Positions 39,144 through 47,778 of a DNA stretch of 64,000 bases are shown here, piece by piece (positions within the stretch are counted from its first letter, which is position 1; each line of letters opens with the position of its first letter). A program made the translations under genes and the position numbers. Source of the DNA: Rhizobium sp. CCGE 510 (GTDB taxonomy: Bacteria > Pseudomonadota > Alphaproteobacteria > Rhizobiales > Rhizobiaceae); assembly GCF_000292525.1 (NCBI RefSeq), contig NZ_AEYF01000018.1, positions 62,001 to 126,000 of the forward strand, in the 5' to 3' direction. Under the pieces are notes generated by a model, which saw nothing but the letters and a program-made list of their open reading frames with translations, was not told where the DNA came from and made no database searches.

Positions 39144-40151
39144 ATGCGTCCATCGGCTTTGCCAGCAATCCTCCTTGCCGCCCTGATCCTGTCGGGATGC
39201 GCCGCCAGTTCCGGCGCCGAAGATGTGCTGGGCAACGTGCCGTCGCCGGAAACCACCAATGCGATCACCAGGCCGAACGGCCCGATACCGGCTGCCGCCG
39301 TCGGCGACACGGCGCAGACGAGCGCGCCGCAAGAGGCGTTGAGCTGGACCGGACCGGTTCCGGAACCCCAGGCGCTCGTGCCCCAGGACAGGCCGGTCGC
39401 GATGCTCATGCCGACGAACCCGGGAATCGATCCCGATGTCGGCAGGAGATCGCCGTCACGCGGACAGATCTACGGCCACCGCTTCCGCGATGCCAAACCG
39501 ATCAACTTCGGCTCGACTTCGCCGAGAAAGCTTGCCGTGCATGGCGTCGACGTGTCGCGCTGGCAGGGCGAGATCGATTGGGAGACGTTGCGCGGGCAAG
39601 GTGCCAACTTCGTCTACATCAAGGCGACGGACGGTGGCGATCACCTCGATCCGATGTTCAAGAAAAACTGGCGCCGGGCCAAGGAAGCCGGTCTGAAACA
39701 CGGCGCTTATCACTTCTTCTACTGGTGCCGGACGGCCGGCGAACAGGCCGACTGGTTCATCCGCAACGTGCCGAGGGAAGCAAACGCGCTTCCGCCCGTT
39801 ATCGACGTCGAATGGAACGGAGAATCGAGCTGCAAAAGGCGCATTTCCCCTGCCCGCGTCCGGGAAAAGATGCAGGTCTTCATGGACAAGCTGGAGCGTT
39901 ATTACGGCCAGCGCCCGATCATCTACACGGCGCCGGATTTCTACCGCGACAATTTGAAGGGTGAAATGCTCAACTATCCGTTCTGGCTGCGCTCGGTAGC
40001 CGCTCACCCCTCCAAGGTCTACCCCGGCCGCAAGTGGCTCTTCTGGCAATATTCCGGTTCAGGCCTCTCAGAAGGCGTCGAAGGCAAGATCGACCTCAAC
40101 GTCTTCAACGGCAACGAAAGCGATTGGCACGACTGGGTGGCGTCGCGATAA
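39144..40151 (+). CDS. GH25 family lysozyme-like lipoprotein
   Basis: 335 aa. Lipoprotein signal with lipobox LSGC (Cys near residue 19), a Pro-rich linker, then a GH25 muramidase domain from about 130: VHGVDVSRWQGEIDWETLRGQG, the conserved DxxxYQG-like start, FVYIKATDGG, and VIDVEWNG (catalytic Asp/Glu region). It would hydrolyse peptidoglycan from the outer or inner membrane leaflet. ATG 39144 is chosen over the 39123 frame. Stands alone. Confidence 0.9.
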   Translation: MRPSALPAILLAALILSGCAASSGAEDVLGNVPSPETTNAITRPNGPIPAAAVGDTAQTSAPQEALSWTGPVPEPQALVPQDRPVAMLMPTNPGIDPDVGRRSPSRGQIYGHRFRDAKPINFGSTSPRKLAVHGVDVSRWQGEIDWETLRGQGANFVYIKATDGGDHLDPMFKKNWRRAKEAGLKHGAYHFFYWCRTAGEQADWFIRNVPREANALPPVIDVEWNGESSCKRRISPARVREKMQVFMDKLERYYGQRPIIYTAPDFYRDNLKGEMLNYPFWLRSVAAHPSKVYPGRKWLFWQYSGSGLSEGVEGKIDLNVFNGNESDWHDWVASR

Positions 40152-40207
40152 TGAATCAAGTTACTTGCGACGCACTTTAGCTTGAGGCAGGCAAGCGCCC
40201 GCTCCGC

Positions 40208-42493
40208 TTACGCCGACTTCTGCACCTTCACAGGCACACCCTTATAGGCAGGGGTTCCCGATTTTCGGTCGTAATCGGCAAGCGCGATGACCCTGTTCAT
40301 CTCGGGATAATATCCAGCCACGGAGCCGAGCGGGATGTCGTAGGCCACCGCGGTGAAGCCTTTAACCGACTTGCTGCCTGTTTCGCCAACCGATTCGATA
40401 TCGACCCTGTCGCCATCGGCCAAGCCGCGAGCGGAGAGATCGTTGCTGTTCATGAAGAGGATGTCACGGCGGCCGAAGACGCCCCGATAGCGGTCGTCCA
40501 GACTGTAGATCGTCGTATTGTACTGGTCGTGACTGCGCAGCGTCGTCAGAACCAGCGTGTCCGCGTCGACAAGCCGTGGATCTTCCTCCAGTCCCGGCGC
40601 AATGAGGAACTGCGCCTTGCCTGAAGGCGTGTGCCATTGCCGGTCAGCGGCGGCAACCGTCAGCCGGAAGCCACCGGGTTTCCTGACCCTGGTGTTGAAG
40701 TCATGAAAATCGGGAAAGACCACCTCGATCTTTTCCCGAATACGGCTGTAATTTCCGACCATCCCGTCCCAATCGATATCGTATTTGCTGCCGAGCGTTG
40801 CCTTGGCGATGCCGGCGATGATCGCTGGCTCCGATCGAAGCTGCACGCCCGGAGGTTTCAGGAAACCGCGCGAGGCATGCACCATCGACATGGAATCCTC
40901 GACGGTCACCGATTGCGGTCCGGTCTTCTGGATGTCCTGGTCGGTGCGGCCGAGAACGGGAAGGATGATCGAAGCCCGGGCGATCAAGAGGTGCGAGCGA
41001 TTGAGTTTCGTCGCGATGTGGACGGCGAGGTCGAGCTTGCGCATGCCGGTAAACGTCGCGTCCGGATCGGATATCGCAACGGCCAGATTGCCGCCAAGGC
41101 AGACCAGCGCCTTCGACCGGCCCTCGATAATCGCCTCGATGGCTTCGACGGCGTTGTGGCCCTTCTCCTCCGGCGGGCGAAAACCGAAGGCCTTTTCCAT
41201 GCCGTCGAGAAGCGCCTTGTTGGGGATCTCGGTGATGCCGACCGTGCGATCGCCCTGAACGTTCGAATGTCCCCGCAGCGGGCAGATGCCGGCGCCCTGG
41301 CGGCCGATATTCCCCCGCAGCATCAGGAAATTGGCAAGCTGCTGGACGTTGGCGGTGCCATGGCTGTGCTGGGTGATACCCATGCCGTAGCAAAGGATGA
41401 CGTTGCGGGCATTGAGATAGACATCGACAGCACTATCCAGCGCTTCGAACGTCAGTCCCGATTTCCTGAGGATCGACGCCCACTCCGTCTGCGCGACATC
41501 GGCCTTGAGAGCCTCCAGCCCGATCGTGTGCGCTTCGATGAACTCGCGGTCGAGAAAGCCCTTGCCGCCTGCCGCGATATCGGCGTCGTCTCGTTCGAAG
41601 ATCCGCTTCATCATCCCCTTGAGGGCCGCAAGATCTCCGCCGGTGCGGACCTGGTGATAGGCCGATGCGATCGGCGTCGACGACATCGTCGCCATTTCTA
41701 TCGGATTCTGCGGTGCGGCGAATTTTTCGAGCGCCCGTTCCTTCAAGGGATTGAAGACCACGATCGGAACGCCGCGCCTGGCGGCATCGTGCAGGGTGGT
41801 CATCATCCGGGGATGGTTGGTGCCCGGATTGTGACCGAAGCTGAAGATCGCATCGGCATGATCGAAATCCTCGAGCGTCACCGTGCCCTTGCCGACCCCG
41901 ATGGAGTCGGGCAGGCCGACGCTGGTCGCCTCATGGCACATGTTCGAGCAGTCCGGAAAATTGTTGGTGCCGTAGGCCCTGACAAAAAGCTGGAACAGAA
42001 ATGCCGCCTCGTTGGAGGCACGTCCCGACGTGTAGAATTCGGCCATGTCAGGGTCGGGCAGTTTGCGCAGCTCGTCGCCGATCAGCGCAAAGGCCTCGTC
42101 CCAGCCGATCGGGAGGTAGTGGTCGCTGACATGGTCATAGATCAGCGGGTGCGTCAGGCGGCCCTGGTCTTCCAACTGGTGATCGTTCCATTGCCAGAGT
42201 TCGGCAACGCCGTGCGTTGCGAAAAAGTCGGGTCCGGCGCGTTTTGCCGTCGACTCCCAGGTGATCGCCTTGGCACCATTTTCGCAGAATTCAAACGAGC
42301 TCGTATGTTTGGGATCGGGCCATGCGCAGCCGGGGCAATCGAAACCCTCGGGCTGATTGGCTTTCAGCAGCGTCGCAGCACCCTGCGCGATGACCTGCTG
42401 GCGCGCAAGGGTTTCGGCAACGGCTTTGAGTGCACCCCAGCCGCCGGCGGGGGCCGTGTATGTCTCGATGCCTGCCGGCCGTTTCTTGGTCAT
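40208..42493 (-). CDS. FdhF/YdeP family molybdopterin oxidoreductase
   Basis: 761-aa predicted molybdopterin enzyme. Iron-sulfur motif CPGCAWP with CENGAK near residues 49-70, FYTSGRASNEAAFLFQLFVRAYGTNN and NMCHEATSVGL (putative Cys ligand of Mo), and a C-terminal dinucleotide-binding domain (LVLTTLRSHDQYNTTIYSLDDRYRG). It belongs to the YdeP group, whose substrates are unclear; E. coli YdeP is linked to acid resistance. No NADH-linked subunits or FdhD are adjacent, so the electron partner is unknown. Start at ATG 42493. Confidence 0.9.
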   Translation of the reverse strand: MTKKRPAGIETYTAPAGGWGALKAVAETLARQQVIAQGAATLLKANQPEGFDCPGCAWPDPKHTSSFEFCENGAKAITWESTAKRAGPDFFATHGVAELWQWNDHQLEDQGRLTHPLIYDHVSDHYLPIGWDEAFALIGDELRKLPDPDMAEFYTSGRASNEAAFLFQLFVRAYGTNNFPDCSNMCHEATSVGLPDSIGVGKGTVTLEDFDHADAIFSFGHNPGTNHPRMMTTLHDAARRGVPIVVFNPLKERALEKFAAPQNPIEMATMSSTPIASAYHQVRTGGDLAALKGMMKRIFERDDADIAAGGKGFLDREFIEAHTIGLEALKADVAQTEWASILRKSGLTFEALDSAVDVYLNARNVILCYGMGITQHSHGTANVQQLANFLMLRGNIGRQGAGICPLRGHSNVQGDRTVGITEIPNKALLDGMEKAFGFRPPEEKGHNAVEAIEAIIEGRSKALVCLGGNLAVAISDPDATFTGMRKLDLAVHIATKLNRSHLLIARASIILPVLGRTDQDIQKTGPQSVTVEDSMSMVHASRGFLKPPGVQLRSEPAIIAGIAKATLGSKYDIDWDGMVGNYSRIREKIEVVFPDFHDFNTRVRKPGGFRLTVAAADRQWHTPSGKAQFLIAPGLEEDPRLVDADTLVLTTLRSHDQYNTTIYSLDDRYRGVFGRRDILFMNSNDLSARGLADGDRVDIESVGETGSKSVKGFTAVAYDIPLGSVAGYYPEMNRVIALADYDRKSGTPAYKGVPVKVQKSA

Positions 42494-42765
42494 CACCTGC
42501 TCCACAAATCTACGCGAAGGCCAGAGCCTGTCTTCCGGTAATGTATGGGAATGGCATACGTCGGGATAGGTGGGGACATGCCGAAATCAATCGGCACATG
42601 CCACCGGCTCTACGGCCACCGGCGCGTGGCTATCATCCCGTTTCAATCCAGAACAGATATGGCCGCACGATGCCCGATCTATAGGTCTTCGCTAACGCAA
42701 TGCCTTCAGCATTCCCTAAGTCCTTGCGGGTTAAAAGACGATCATCCAGTTCTGGGGAAACGTTG
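42494..42765. other. Intergenic region with inverted repeats
   Basis: 272 bp between the YdeP-like gene (leftward) and the orphan flagellar-like gene (rightward). Inverted repeats TGCCGA-N6-TCGGCA (42579-42596) and GTATG-N7-CATAC (42543-42559) may be regulator sites. No gene. Confidence 0.4.
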
Positions 42766-43071
42766 ATGAACATATCGGGTATTACGAGCACCGCTCTTTC
42801 GGGAATGCGGGCGCAGACGACCCGGATCGGCGCGATCGCCAACAACGTCGCAAACAGCAGCACGCCGGATTATGCCAGGCTGAACACCAGCCTCACATCC
42901 CTCGAGCCGGGTGGTGTCCAAGCCGTCGTCAGCCCCACATCGTCGGATGTCGATCCGGCCACCGAACTGACCGACCTGCTCGAAGCCGAGCAGAGCTACA
43001 AGGCCAATGCCGTGGTCTTCGAGAGCGGCGCGGATATGTGGGAAATGCTGATGAGCATCAAGCGCGACTGA
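42766..43071 (+). CDS. Orphan mini flagellar rod-like protein
   Basis: 101 aa. The N-terminus MNISGITSTALSGMRAQTTRIGAIANNVANSSTPDYARL is the FlgB/FlgC/FlgF/FlgG rod-hook signature. The C-terminus LTDLLEAEQSYKANAVVFESGADMWEMLMSIKRD equals the C-terminal helix of the same family. The middle domain is missing, leaving mostly the two coiled-coil termini. No other flagellar gene is nearby. It may be a remnant or a specialised axial protein. Start at ATG 42766 follows GGGGAAACG. Confidence 0.82.
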   Translation: MNISGITSTALSGMRAQTTRIGAIANNVANSSTPDYARLNTSLTSLEPGGVQAVVSPTSSDVDPATELTDLLEAEQSYKANAVVFESGADMWEMLMSIKRD

Positions 43072-43104
43072 GTGCGAGCCGTAAGATCGAAACAGACCTA
43101 TGCC

Positions 43105-43127
43105 GATCCGCGCCAATTGCGCGGATC
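43105..43127. terminator. Hairpin between convergent genes
   Basis: GATCCGCGC-CAATT-GCGCGGATC. Between the flagellar-like gene (+) and the suf operon end (-); no strong T-run. Confidence 0.5.
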
Positions 43128-43283
43128 GATGCCATGCGGGAATTTCGGGATGTCGTTTTTGTCAGAGGAAAGCCGGGTTCAGTACGAGATTGCACCCGAC
43201 CGGCCATGATCTCGGCGACGACGAGCCGGATTTCATCGGGGCTTGGCTGGCGGAGAATTTCCCACCAGCCTGAGGCGCAGGTA

Positions 43284-43676
43284 TCAGGAATGCGCCGGTT
43301 CGTTTTGGCGCTGTGCGGCAAGGGCCGCAAGATCGGCCGGCTTCAGCTCGACGGATTCGCCGCAGCCGCAGGCCGATGTCTGGTTCGGATTGGTGAAGGT
43401 AAAGCCCGAGCGCAGCGTCGTCGCCTCGAAACCCATTTCGGTGCCGAGCAGATAGAGCACGGCGGAGGGTTCGACCCAGACCTTGACGCCATCGCGCTCG
43501 ATCAGATCGTCCTTGGCGTTCGGTTCGGTGACCAGGTCGATGGTATATTCCATCCCGGCGCAGCCGCCCTTCTTGATGCCGACGCGCACACCCTTGGCCT
43601 CCGGCCCGGAGTTCTCGACGATCGCCTTGACGCGGGCCGCAGCCCCGTCCGTCATGCTCATCACTGCAAAGCCCAT
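43284..43676 (-). CDS. sufA: Iron-sulfur assembly protein SufA (A-type carrier)
   Basis: 130 aa. Three conserved cysteines, Cys39 in GGCAGMEY and Cys103/Cys105 in SACGCGES, hold a transient cluster in A-type carriers. It delivers clusters made by SufBCD. Last gene of the minus-strand suf series. Start at ATG 43676 is one of several Met codons. Confidence 0.93.
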   Translation of the reverse strand: MGFAVMSMTDGAAARVKAIVENSGPEAKGVRVGIKKGGCAGMEYTIDLVTEPNAKDDLIERDGVKVWVEPSAVLYLLGTEMGFEATTLRSGFTFTNPNQTSACGCGESVELKPADLAALAAQRQNEPAHS

Positions 43677-43768
43677 CGGCCCATTCTCCTTCCACAACCG
43701 GGGTCAAGATCCGGCGCTTCGTGATTCAAATGTAGTCGTCGCAAGTAAACGGATCAATACCAGCCGCC

Positions 43769-44158
43769 TCAATACCAGCCGACTGCGACCTGCGCCTCTT
43801 CGGACATCCGATCCGGCGTCCACGGCGGATCGAAGGTCATCGCCACTTCGACACCCGACACACCTTCGACGGCGCTGACGGCATTTTCGACCCAACCCGG
43901 CATCTCGCCGGCAACCGGGCAGCCGGGGGCGGTCAACGTCATCATGATCTTCACCATCCGGTCGTCCTCGATGTCGATCTTATAGATCAGACCGAGTTCG
44001 AAGATGTCGGCTGGAATTTCCGGATCGTAGACGGTCTTCAGCGCGCTGATGACGTCATCACTGAGCCGCGCCAGCTCATCGGCCGGTATGCTGGAATGCA
44101 CGATGCCTTCGCGCACGTCGATCTTCTGTTCGCTTTCGTCCAGGCTCATCACGGACAC
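43769..44158 (-). CDS. SUF-associated DUF59 protein (SufT/MIP18-like)
   Basis: 129 aa with DUF59 domain: VISALKTVYDPEIPADIFELGLIYKIDI and MTLTAPGCPVAGEMPGWVENAV, the TAPGCP motif including Cys. Members assist cluster maturation or delivery in bacteria (SufT) and eukaryotes (MIP18). Placed between sufS and sufA, 3 bp after sufS, hence cotranscribed. Confidence 0.92.
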   Translation of the reverse strand: MSVMSLDESEQKIDVREGIVHSSIPADELARLSDDVISALKTVYDPEIPADIFELGLIYKIDIEDDRMVKIMMTLTAPGCPVAGEMPGWVENAVSAVEGVSGVEVAMTFDPPWTPDRMSEEAQVAVGWY

Positions 44159-44161
44159 TCC

Positions 44162-45403
44162 TCAAGCAAAGAACTTGCGCGCATATTCAAGCGCATCGGC
44201 CAAGGCATCGACCTCGGCGCGGGTATTGTACATGCCGAAGGATGCACGGCATGTGGAGGTGACGCCGAAGCGTTTCAAGAGCGGCATGGCGCAATGCGTA
44301 CCGGCCCGCACCGCAACGCCCTGCCGGTCGATCACCATCGAGACGTCATGGGCATGGATGCCGGCAAGCTCGAAGGAAAAGATACTGCCCTTATCGGGCG
44401 CCGTTCCGAAGACCCTCAGCGAATTGACCGATTTCAGCCGTTCGACAGCATAAGCGGCAAGATCGGCTTCATGCCGGGCGATCGCCTCGCGGCCGACCTT
44501 CTCCATATAGTCGAGCGCGTAACCGAGCCCGATCGCCTGCACGATCGGCGGGGTGCCGGCCTCGAAGCGATGCGGCGGATCATTATAGGTGACAGCGTCC
44601 TCGGCAACGTCGAAAATCATCTCGCCGCCGCCCTGGAACGGGCGCATCTGGGAAAGCCGCTCCTTCTTGCCGTAGAGCACGCCGATGCCGGAGGGGCCAT
44701 AGAGCTTGTGGCCGGTCATCACATACCAGTCGCAATCGATATCCTGCACGTCGACCGGCAGATGCACCGCACCCTGCGAACCGTCGATCAGCACCGGAAT
44801 GCCGCGTTCATGCGCGATGCGGCAGACTTCCTTGACGGGAACGATCGTGCCGAGCGCATTCGACATATGAGTGATGGCGACCAGCTTGGTGCGCTCCGTC
44901 AGGCTCTTTTCGAAATCCTCGATATGGAAGGCGCCCTCGTCATCGACGGGCACCCAGACCAGCTTGGCGCCCTGCCGCTCGCGGATGAAGTGCCAGGGCA
45001 CGATGTTGGAATGGTGCTCCATGATCGTCAGGACGATCTCGTCGCCCTCGCCGATCTCAGGCATGCCCCAGCCATAGGCGACAGTGTTGATCGCCTCCGT
45101 CGAATTCTTGGTCAAGACGATGTCGTTGACCGAAGGGGCATTGAGGAAGCGGCGCACCTTCTCGCGCGCTGCCTCATAGGCATCCGTGGCGGCATTGGAG
45201 AGATAGTGCAGGCCGCGATGCACATTGGCATACTCGTGGCTATAGGCATGCGATATGGCGTCGATCACCACCCGCGGCTTCTGCGCCGAGGCGCCGTTGT
45301 CGAGATAGACCAGCGGCTTGCCGTGCACCTTCTCCGCCAGGATCGGAAAATCCCGGCGGATGGCGTCGACGTCGTAGGGCGTGGCCGGCACGATCTTATC
45401 CAT
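44162..45403 (-). CDS. sufS: Cysteine desulfurase SufS
   Basis: 413-aa PLP enzyme that mobilises sulfur from cysteine to SufB. Schiff-base Lys233 in TGHKLYGP, and active Cys371 in RAGTHCAM within the class II (SufS) short-loop context. Lies 12 bp after sufD. No sufE or sufU is in the operon, so a partner would be elsewhere. Confidence 0.96.
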   Translation of the reverse strand: MDKIVPATPYDVDAIRRDFPILAEKVHGKPLVYLDNGASAQKPRVVIDAISHAYSHEYANVHRGLHYLSNAATDAYEAAREKVRRFLNAPSVNDIVLTKNSTEAINTVAYGWGMPEIGEGDEIVLTIMEHHSNIVPWHFIRERQGAKLVWVPVDDEGAFHIEDFEKSLTERTKLVAITHMSNALGTIVPVKEVCRIAHERGIPVLIDGSQGAVHLPVDVQDIDCDWYVMTGHKLYGPSGIGVLYGKKERLSQMRPFQGGGEMIFDVAEDAVTYNDPPHRFEAGTPPIVQAIGLGYALDYMEKVGREAIARHEADLAAYAVERLKSVNSLRVFGTAPDKGSIFSFELAGIHAHDVSMVIDRQGVAVRAGTHCAMPLLKRFGVTSTCRASFGMYNTRAEVDALADALEYARKFFA

Positions 45404-45415
45404 TGCTATATCCGA

Positions 45416-46690
45416 TCAGGCGTGCTTTTCGAGCCAGGCCGAAATCACGCCTTCCAGCGCCTCGACCAGGGCCTCGTCTTCCAGTTCCTCGACGATCTCG
45501 GCGACGAAAGCGTTGACGAGCATCGCCCGTGCCTTGTTCTCCGGGATGCCGCGCGCCATCAGATAGTAGAGATGATTGGCGTCGATATCGGTCACCGTCG
45601 CCCCATGGCCGCACTGGACGTCGTCGGCGAAGATCTCTAGCTCGGGCTTGACCGAGAATTCGGCATCGTCCGACATCAGCAGCGTGTTGCAGGCCATCTT
45701 AGCATCGGTCTTCTGCGCATCGGGCGCCACCCGGATCATGCCCTGGAAAACACCCTTGGCGCGGTCGAAGACGACGTTGCGGATCACTTCGGTCGAGCCG
45801 GTGTGCGGCACGTCGTGGCCGAGCACCATCGTCACGTCGGTATGGCTCTCACCGCCGAGCAGGTTGATGCCGCGCAACGTCAGATCGGCGCCCTCGCCCG
45901 TCACCTTGATATGCAGCTCCTGGCGCACCAGTTTGCCGCCGGCGTTGATGACGAACAGGCGAAGCTTGGCGTCAGCGCCGAGATCGATGCGGATCTGGCC
46001 GAGATGCGTATCCTCGGCTCCTTGCTGCTGCAGGATGATCCAGGTCAGCTCGGCGCCCTCGCCGACGGTGATGTCACTGACGTGGGACACCAGCGCCGCA
46101 TCGCCGGTCACCGTAAGGTGACGCTCGATGACGGTTGCCTTGACACCGGCGCCGAAGGCAACGGGAAGGCGTGTATGCACCTGTCCGCCGGCATGGACGA
46201 ACTGGATTTCGAGCGGACCTTCTAGCGCGGTATCGGCAGGCACGTCGACGACATAGCCGTCGCGCACGAAGCTGCCATTGATGCGGCCGACCGCGTCGTC
46301 GCTGTCAAGTGCATCGAGCCCGTCAGCGGCCGAGCCGTCAAGCAGGTGTTCTGAATAGGCCGAAACGCCAAGACCGTCGGCGGCAGCCTTCTGGTTGGCA
46401 TGGCCCTGGATTACCGCCAGCACCGTCGATCCGCCAGCCAGCGGCTCAAGCGCATCGGAGCCGGCGTCGCCAACCTGCGGCGGCAAGGCGCGTAGCAGGT
46501 TTTTCAGATCGGTGTAGTGCCAGGCTTCGATGCGGCGCGTCGGCAAGCCGGCCTTCTTCAGATCGTCGAGAAGCCGGTCGCGCAGCGCCGTCACCGCGCC
46601 ATTGCCCGGCAGATCGCCGATCTGGTTGTTGAAGGCCTCGATCAGCGCCGTTTCAGCCACGGTCAGGCGGCTCGTCGTCTGCATGTTCAT
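45416..46690 (-). CDS. sufD: Fe-S assembly scaffold subunit SufD
   Basis: 424 aa, predominantly beta-helix as in SufD: HTRLPVAFGAGVKATVIERHL, ELTWIILQQQGAEDTHLGQIRI, GGESHTDVTMVLGHDVPHTGSTEVIRNVVFDRAKGVFQGMI and CNTLLMSDDAEFSVKPELEIFADDVQCGHGATV. Together with SufB and SufC it forms the assembly scaffold. Start MNMQTTSRLTVAE at 46690; GGACGAC upstream. Confidence 0.95.
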   Translation of the reverse strand: MNMQTTSRLTVAETALIEAFNNQIGDLPGNGAVTALRDRLLDDLKKAGLPTRRIEAWHYTDLKNLLRALPPQVGDAGSDALEPLAGGSTVLAVIQGHANQKAAADGLGVSAYSEHLLDGSAADGLDALDSDDAVGRINGSFVRDGYVVDVPADTALEGPLEIQFVHAGGQVHTRLPVAFGAGVKATVIERHLTVTGDAALVSHVSDITVGEGAELTWIILQQQGAEDTHLGQIRIDLGADAKLRLFVINAGGKLVRQELHIKVTGEGADLTLRGINLLGGESHTDVTMVLGHDVPHTGSTEVIRNVVFDRAKGVFQGMIRVAPDAQKTDAKMACNTLLMSDDAEFSVKPELEIFADDVQCGHGATVTDIDANHLYYLMARGIPENKARAMLVNAFVAEIVEELEDEALVEALEGVISAWLEKHA

Positions 46691-46714
46691 GGACGTCGTC
46701 CTTTCCACCCGAAC

Positions 46715-47470
46715 TCAGGCCGCCGCGCCGATGATATCGGCATAGCCGTTGGCTTCCAGCTCATGCGCCAGCGTCTTGTCGCCCGACTTGATCACCTGGC
46801 CCTTGTAAAGCACGTGGACAGTATCCGGCACGATATAGTCGAGCAGGCGCTGGTAATGGGTAATGACCACGACGGCGCGATCCGGCGAACGCAGCGCGTT
46901 GACGCCGTCGGCGACGATCTTCAGCGCGTCGATGTCGAGGCCAGAATCGGTTTCGTCGAGCACGCAGAGCCTCGGCTCCAGCAGCGCCATCTGCAGGATT
47001 TCGGCGCGCTTCTTCTCACCGCCGGAGAAGCCGACATTCAGCGGCCGCTTCAGCATTTCGGTGTTGATCTGCAGCTTACCGGCAGCATCCTTGACCCGCC
47101 GCATGAAATCCGGCGTCGTCAACTCGTCTTCGCCGCGCGCCTTGCGCTGCTCGTTCATCGCCACCTTCAGGAACTGCATGGTGGCGACACCCGGAATTTC
47201 CACAGGATACTGGAAGGCGAGAAAGATGCCCTTGGCGGCGCGTTCTGCCGGATCGAGCTCAAGAATGCTCTCGCCATTATAAAGAATGTCACCCTCGGTG
47301 ACTTCGTAATCGCTGCGGCCGGACAGCACATAGGAGAGCGTCGACTTGCCGGAGCCGTTCGGCCCCATGATCGCCGCAACTTCGCCGGCCTTCACCGTCA
47401 GGTTCAGACCACGAATGATCTCGGTGCCGTCTTCGGCGATGCGGGCATGGAGGTTTCTGATTTCAAGCAT
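46715..47470 (-). CDS. sufC: Fe-S assembly ATPase SufC
   Basis: 251-aa ABC-type ATPase. Walker A GPNGSGKST (36-44), signature FSGGEKKRAEI, Walker B with LCVLDETDSGLD (note the SufC-type DE-TDSGLD). Drives SufBD conformational change. Between the small membrane protein and sufD. Confidence 0.97.
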   Translation of the reverse strand: MLEIRNLHARIAEDGTEIIRGLNLTVKAGEVAAIMGPNGSGKSTLSYVLSGRSDYEVTEGDILYNGESILELDPAERAAKGIFLAFQYPVEIPGVATMQFLKVAMNEQRKARGEDELTTPDFMRRVKDAAGKLQINTEMLKRPLNVGFSGGEKKRAEILQMALLEPRLCVLDETDSGLDIDALKIVADGVNALRSPDRAVVVITHYQRLLDYIVPDTVHVLYKGQVIKSGDKTLAHELEANGYADIIGAAA

Positions 47471-47511
47471 TTCGTTCTTCCTGTCTCAGTCGGCCGCCTT
47501 GGGCCAAAATT

Positions 47512-47778
47512 TCACTTGGGGCTCTTCCATCCAGGGAAAACGCGTTCCATCAATTCTGATAAGTCATTGGCCATTTCGGCTGCTCTACCAAGCAGCAGCA
47601 CAACGGCACACATGCCAAGAGATGAAAGCACGATCAGTTTGCCGATATCCCAGTCAGCGAAAGCGACAAACATTCCCACGATGACACCGGCCAGCGCTGT
47701 GGAGAACAAAAAAACCAGAGTGTTTACTACCCAATGCCTTCGTTCACCCGTCCGCCGAAGTCGCGGCGTTTCATTCAT
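47512..47778 (-). CDS. Small membrane protein embedded in the suf operon
   Basis: 88 aa. A basic N-terminus (RLRRTGERRHW) and two transmembrane helices (about 18-41 and 47-66), then an amphipathic C-terminus. No known family. Its ATG overlaps the sufB stop (TAATG), so it is translationally coupled to sufB, and it precedes sufC by 41 bp. A real gene by overlap and hydropathy, not a shadow; it could anchor or tune the Suf complex at the membrane, which is speculation. Confidence 0.75.
   Translation of the reverse strand: MNETPRLRRTGERRHWVVNTLVFLFSTALAGVIVGMFVAFADWDIGKLIVLSSLGMCAVVLLLGRAAEMANDLSELMERVFPGWKSPK

Noticed and set aside
40631..42541. 636-codon plus-strand frame opposite the YdeP-like gene
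   Set aside because: Antisense shadow of a gene with clear molybdopterin motifs; composition is Arg/Asp/His-rich without any domain.
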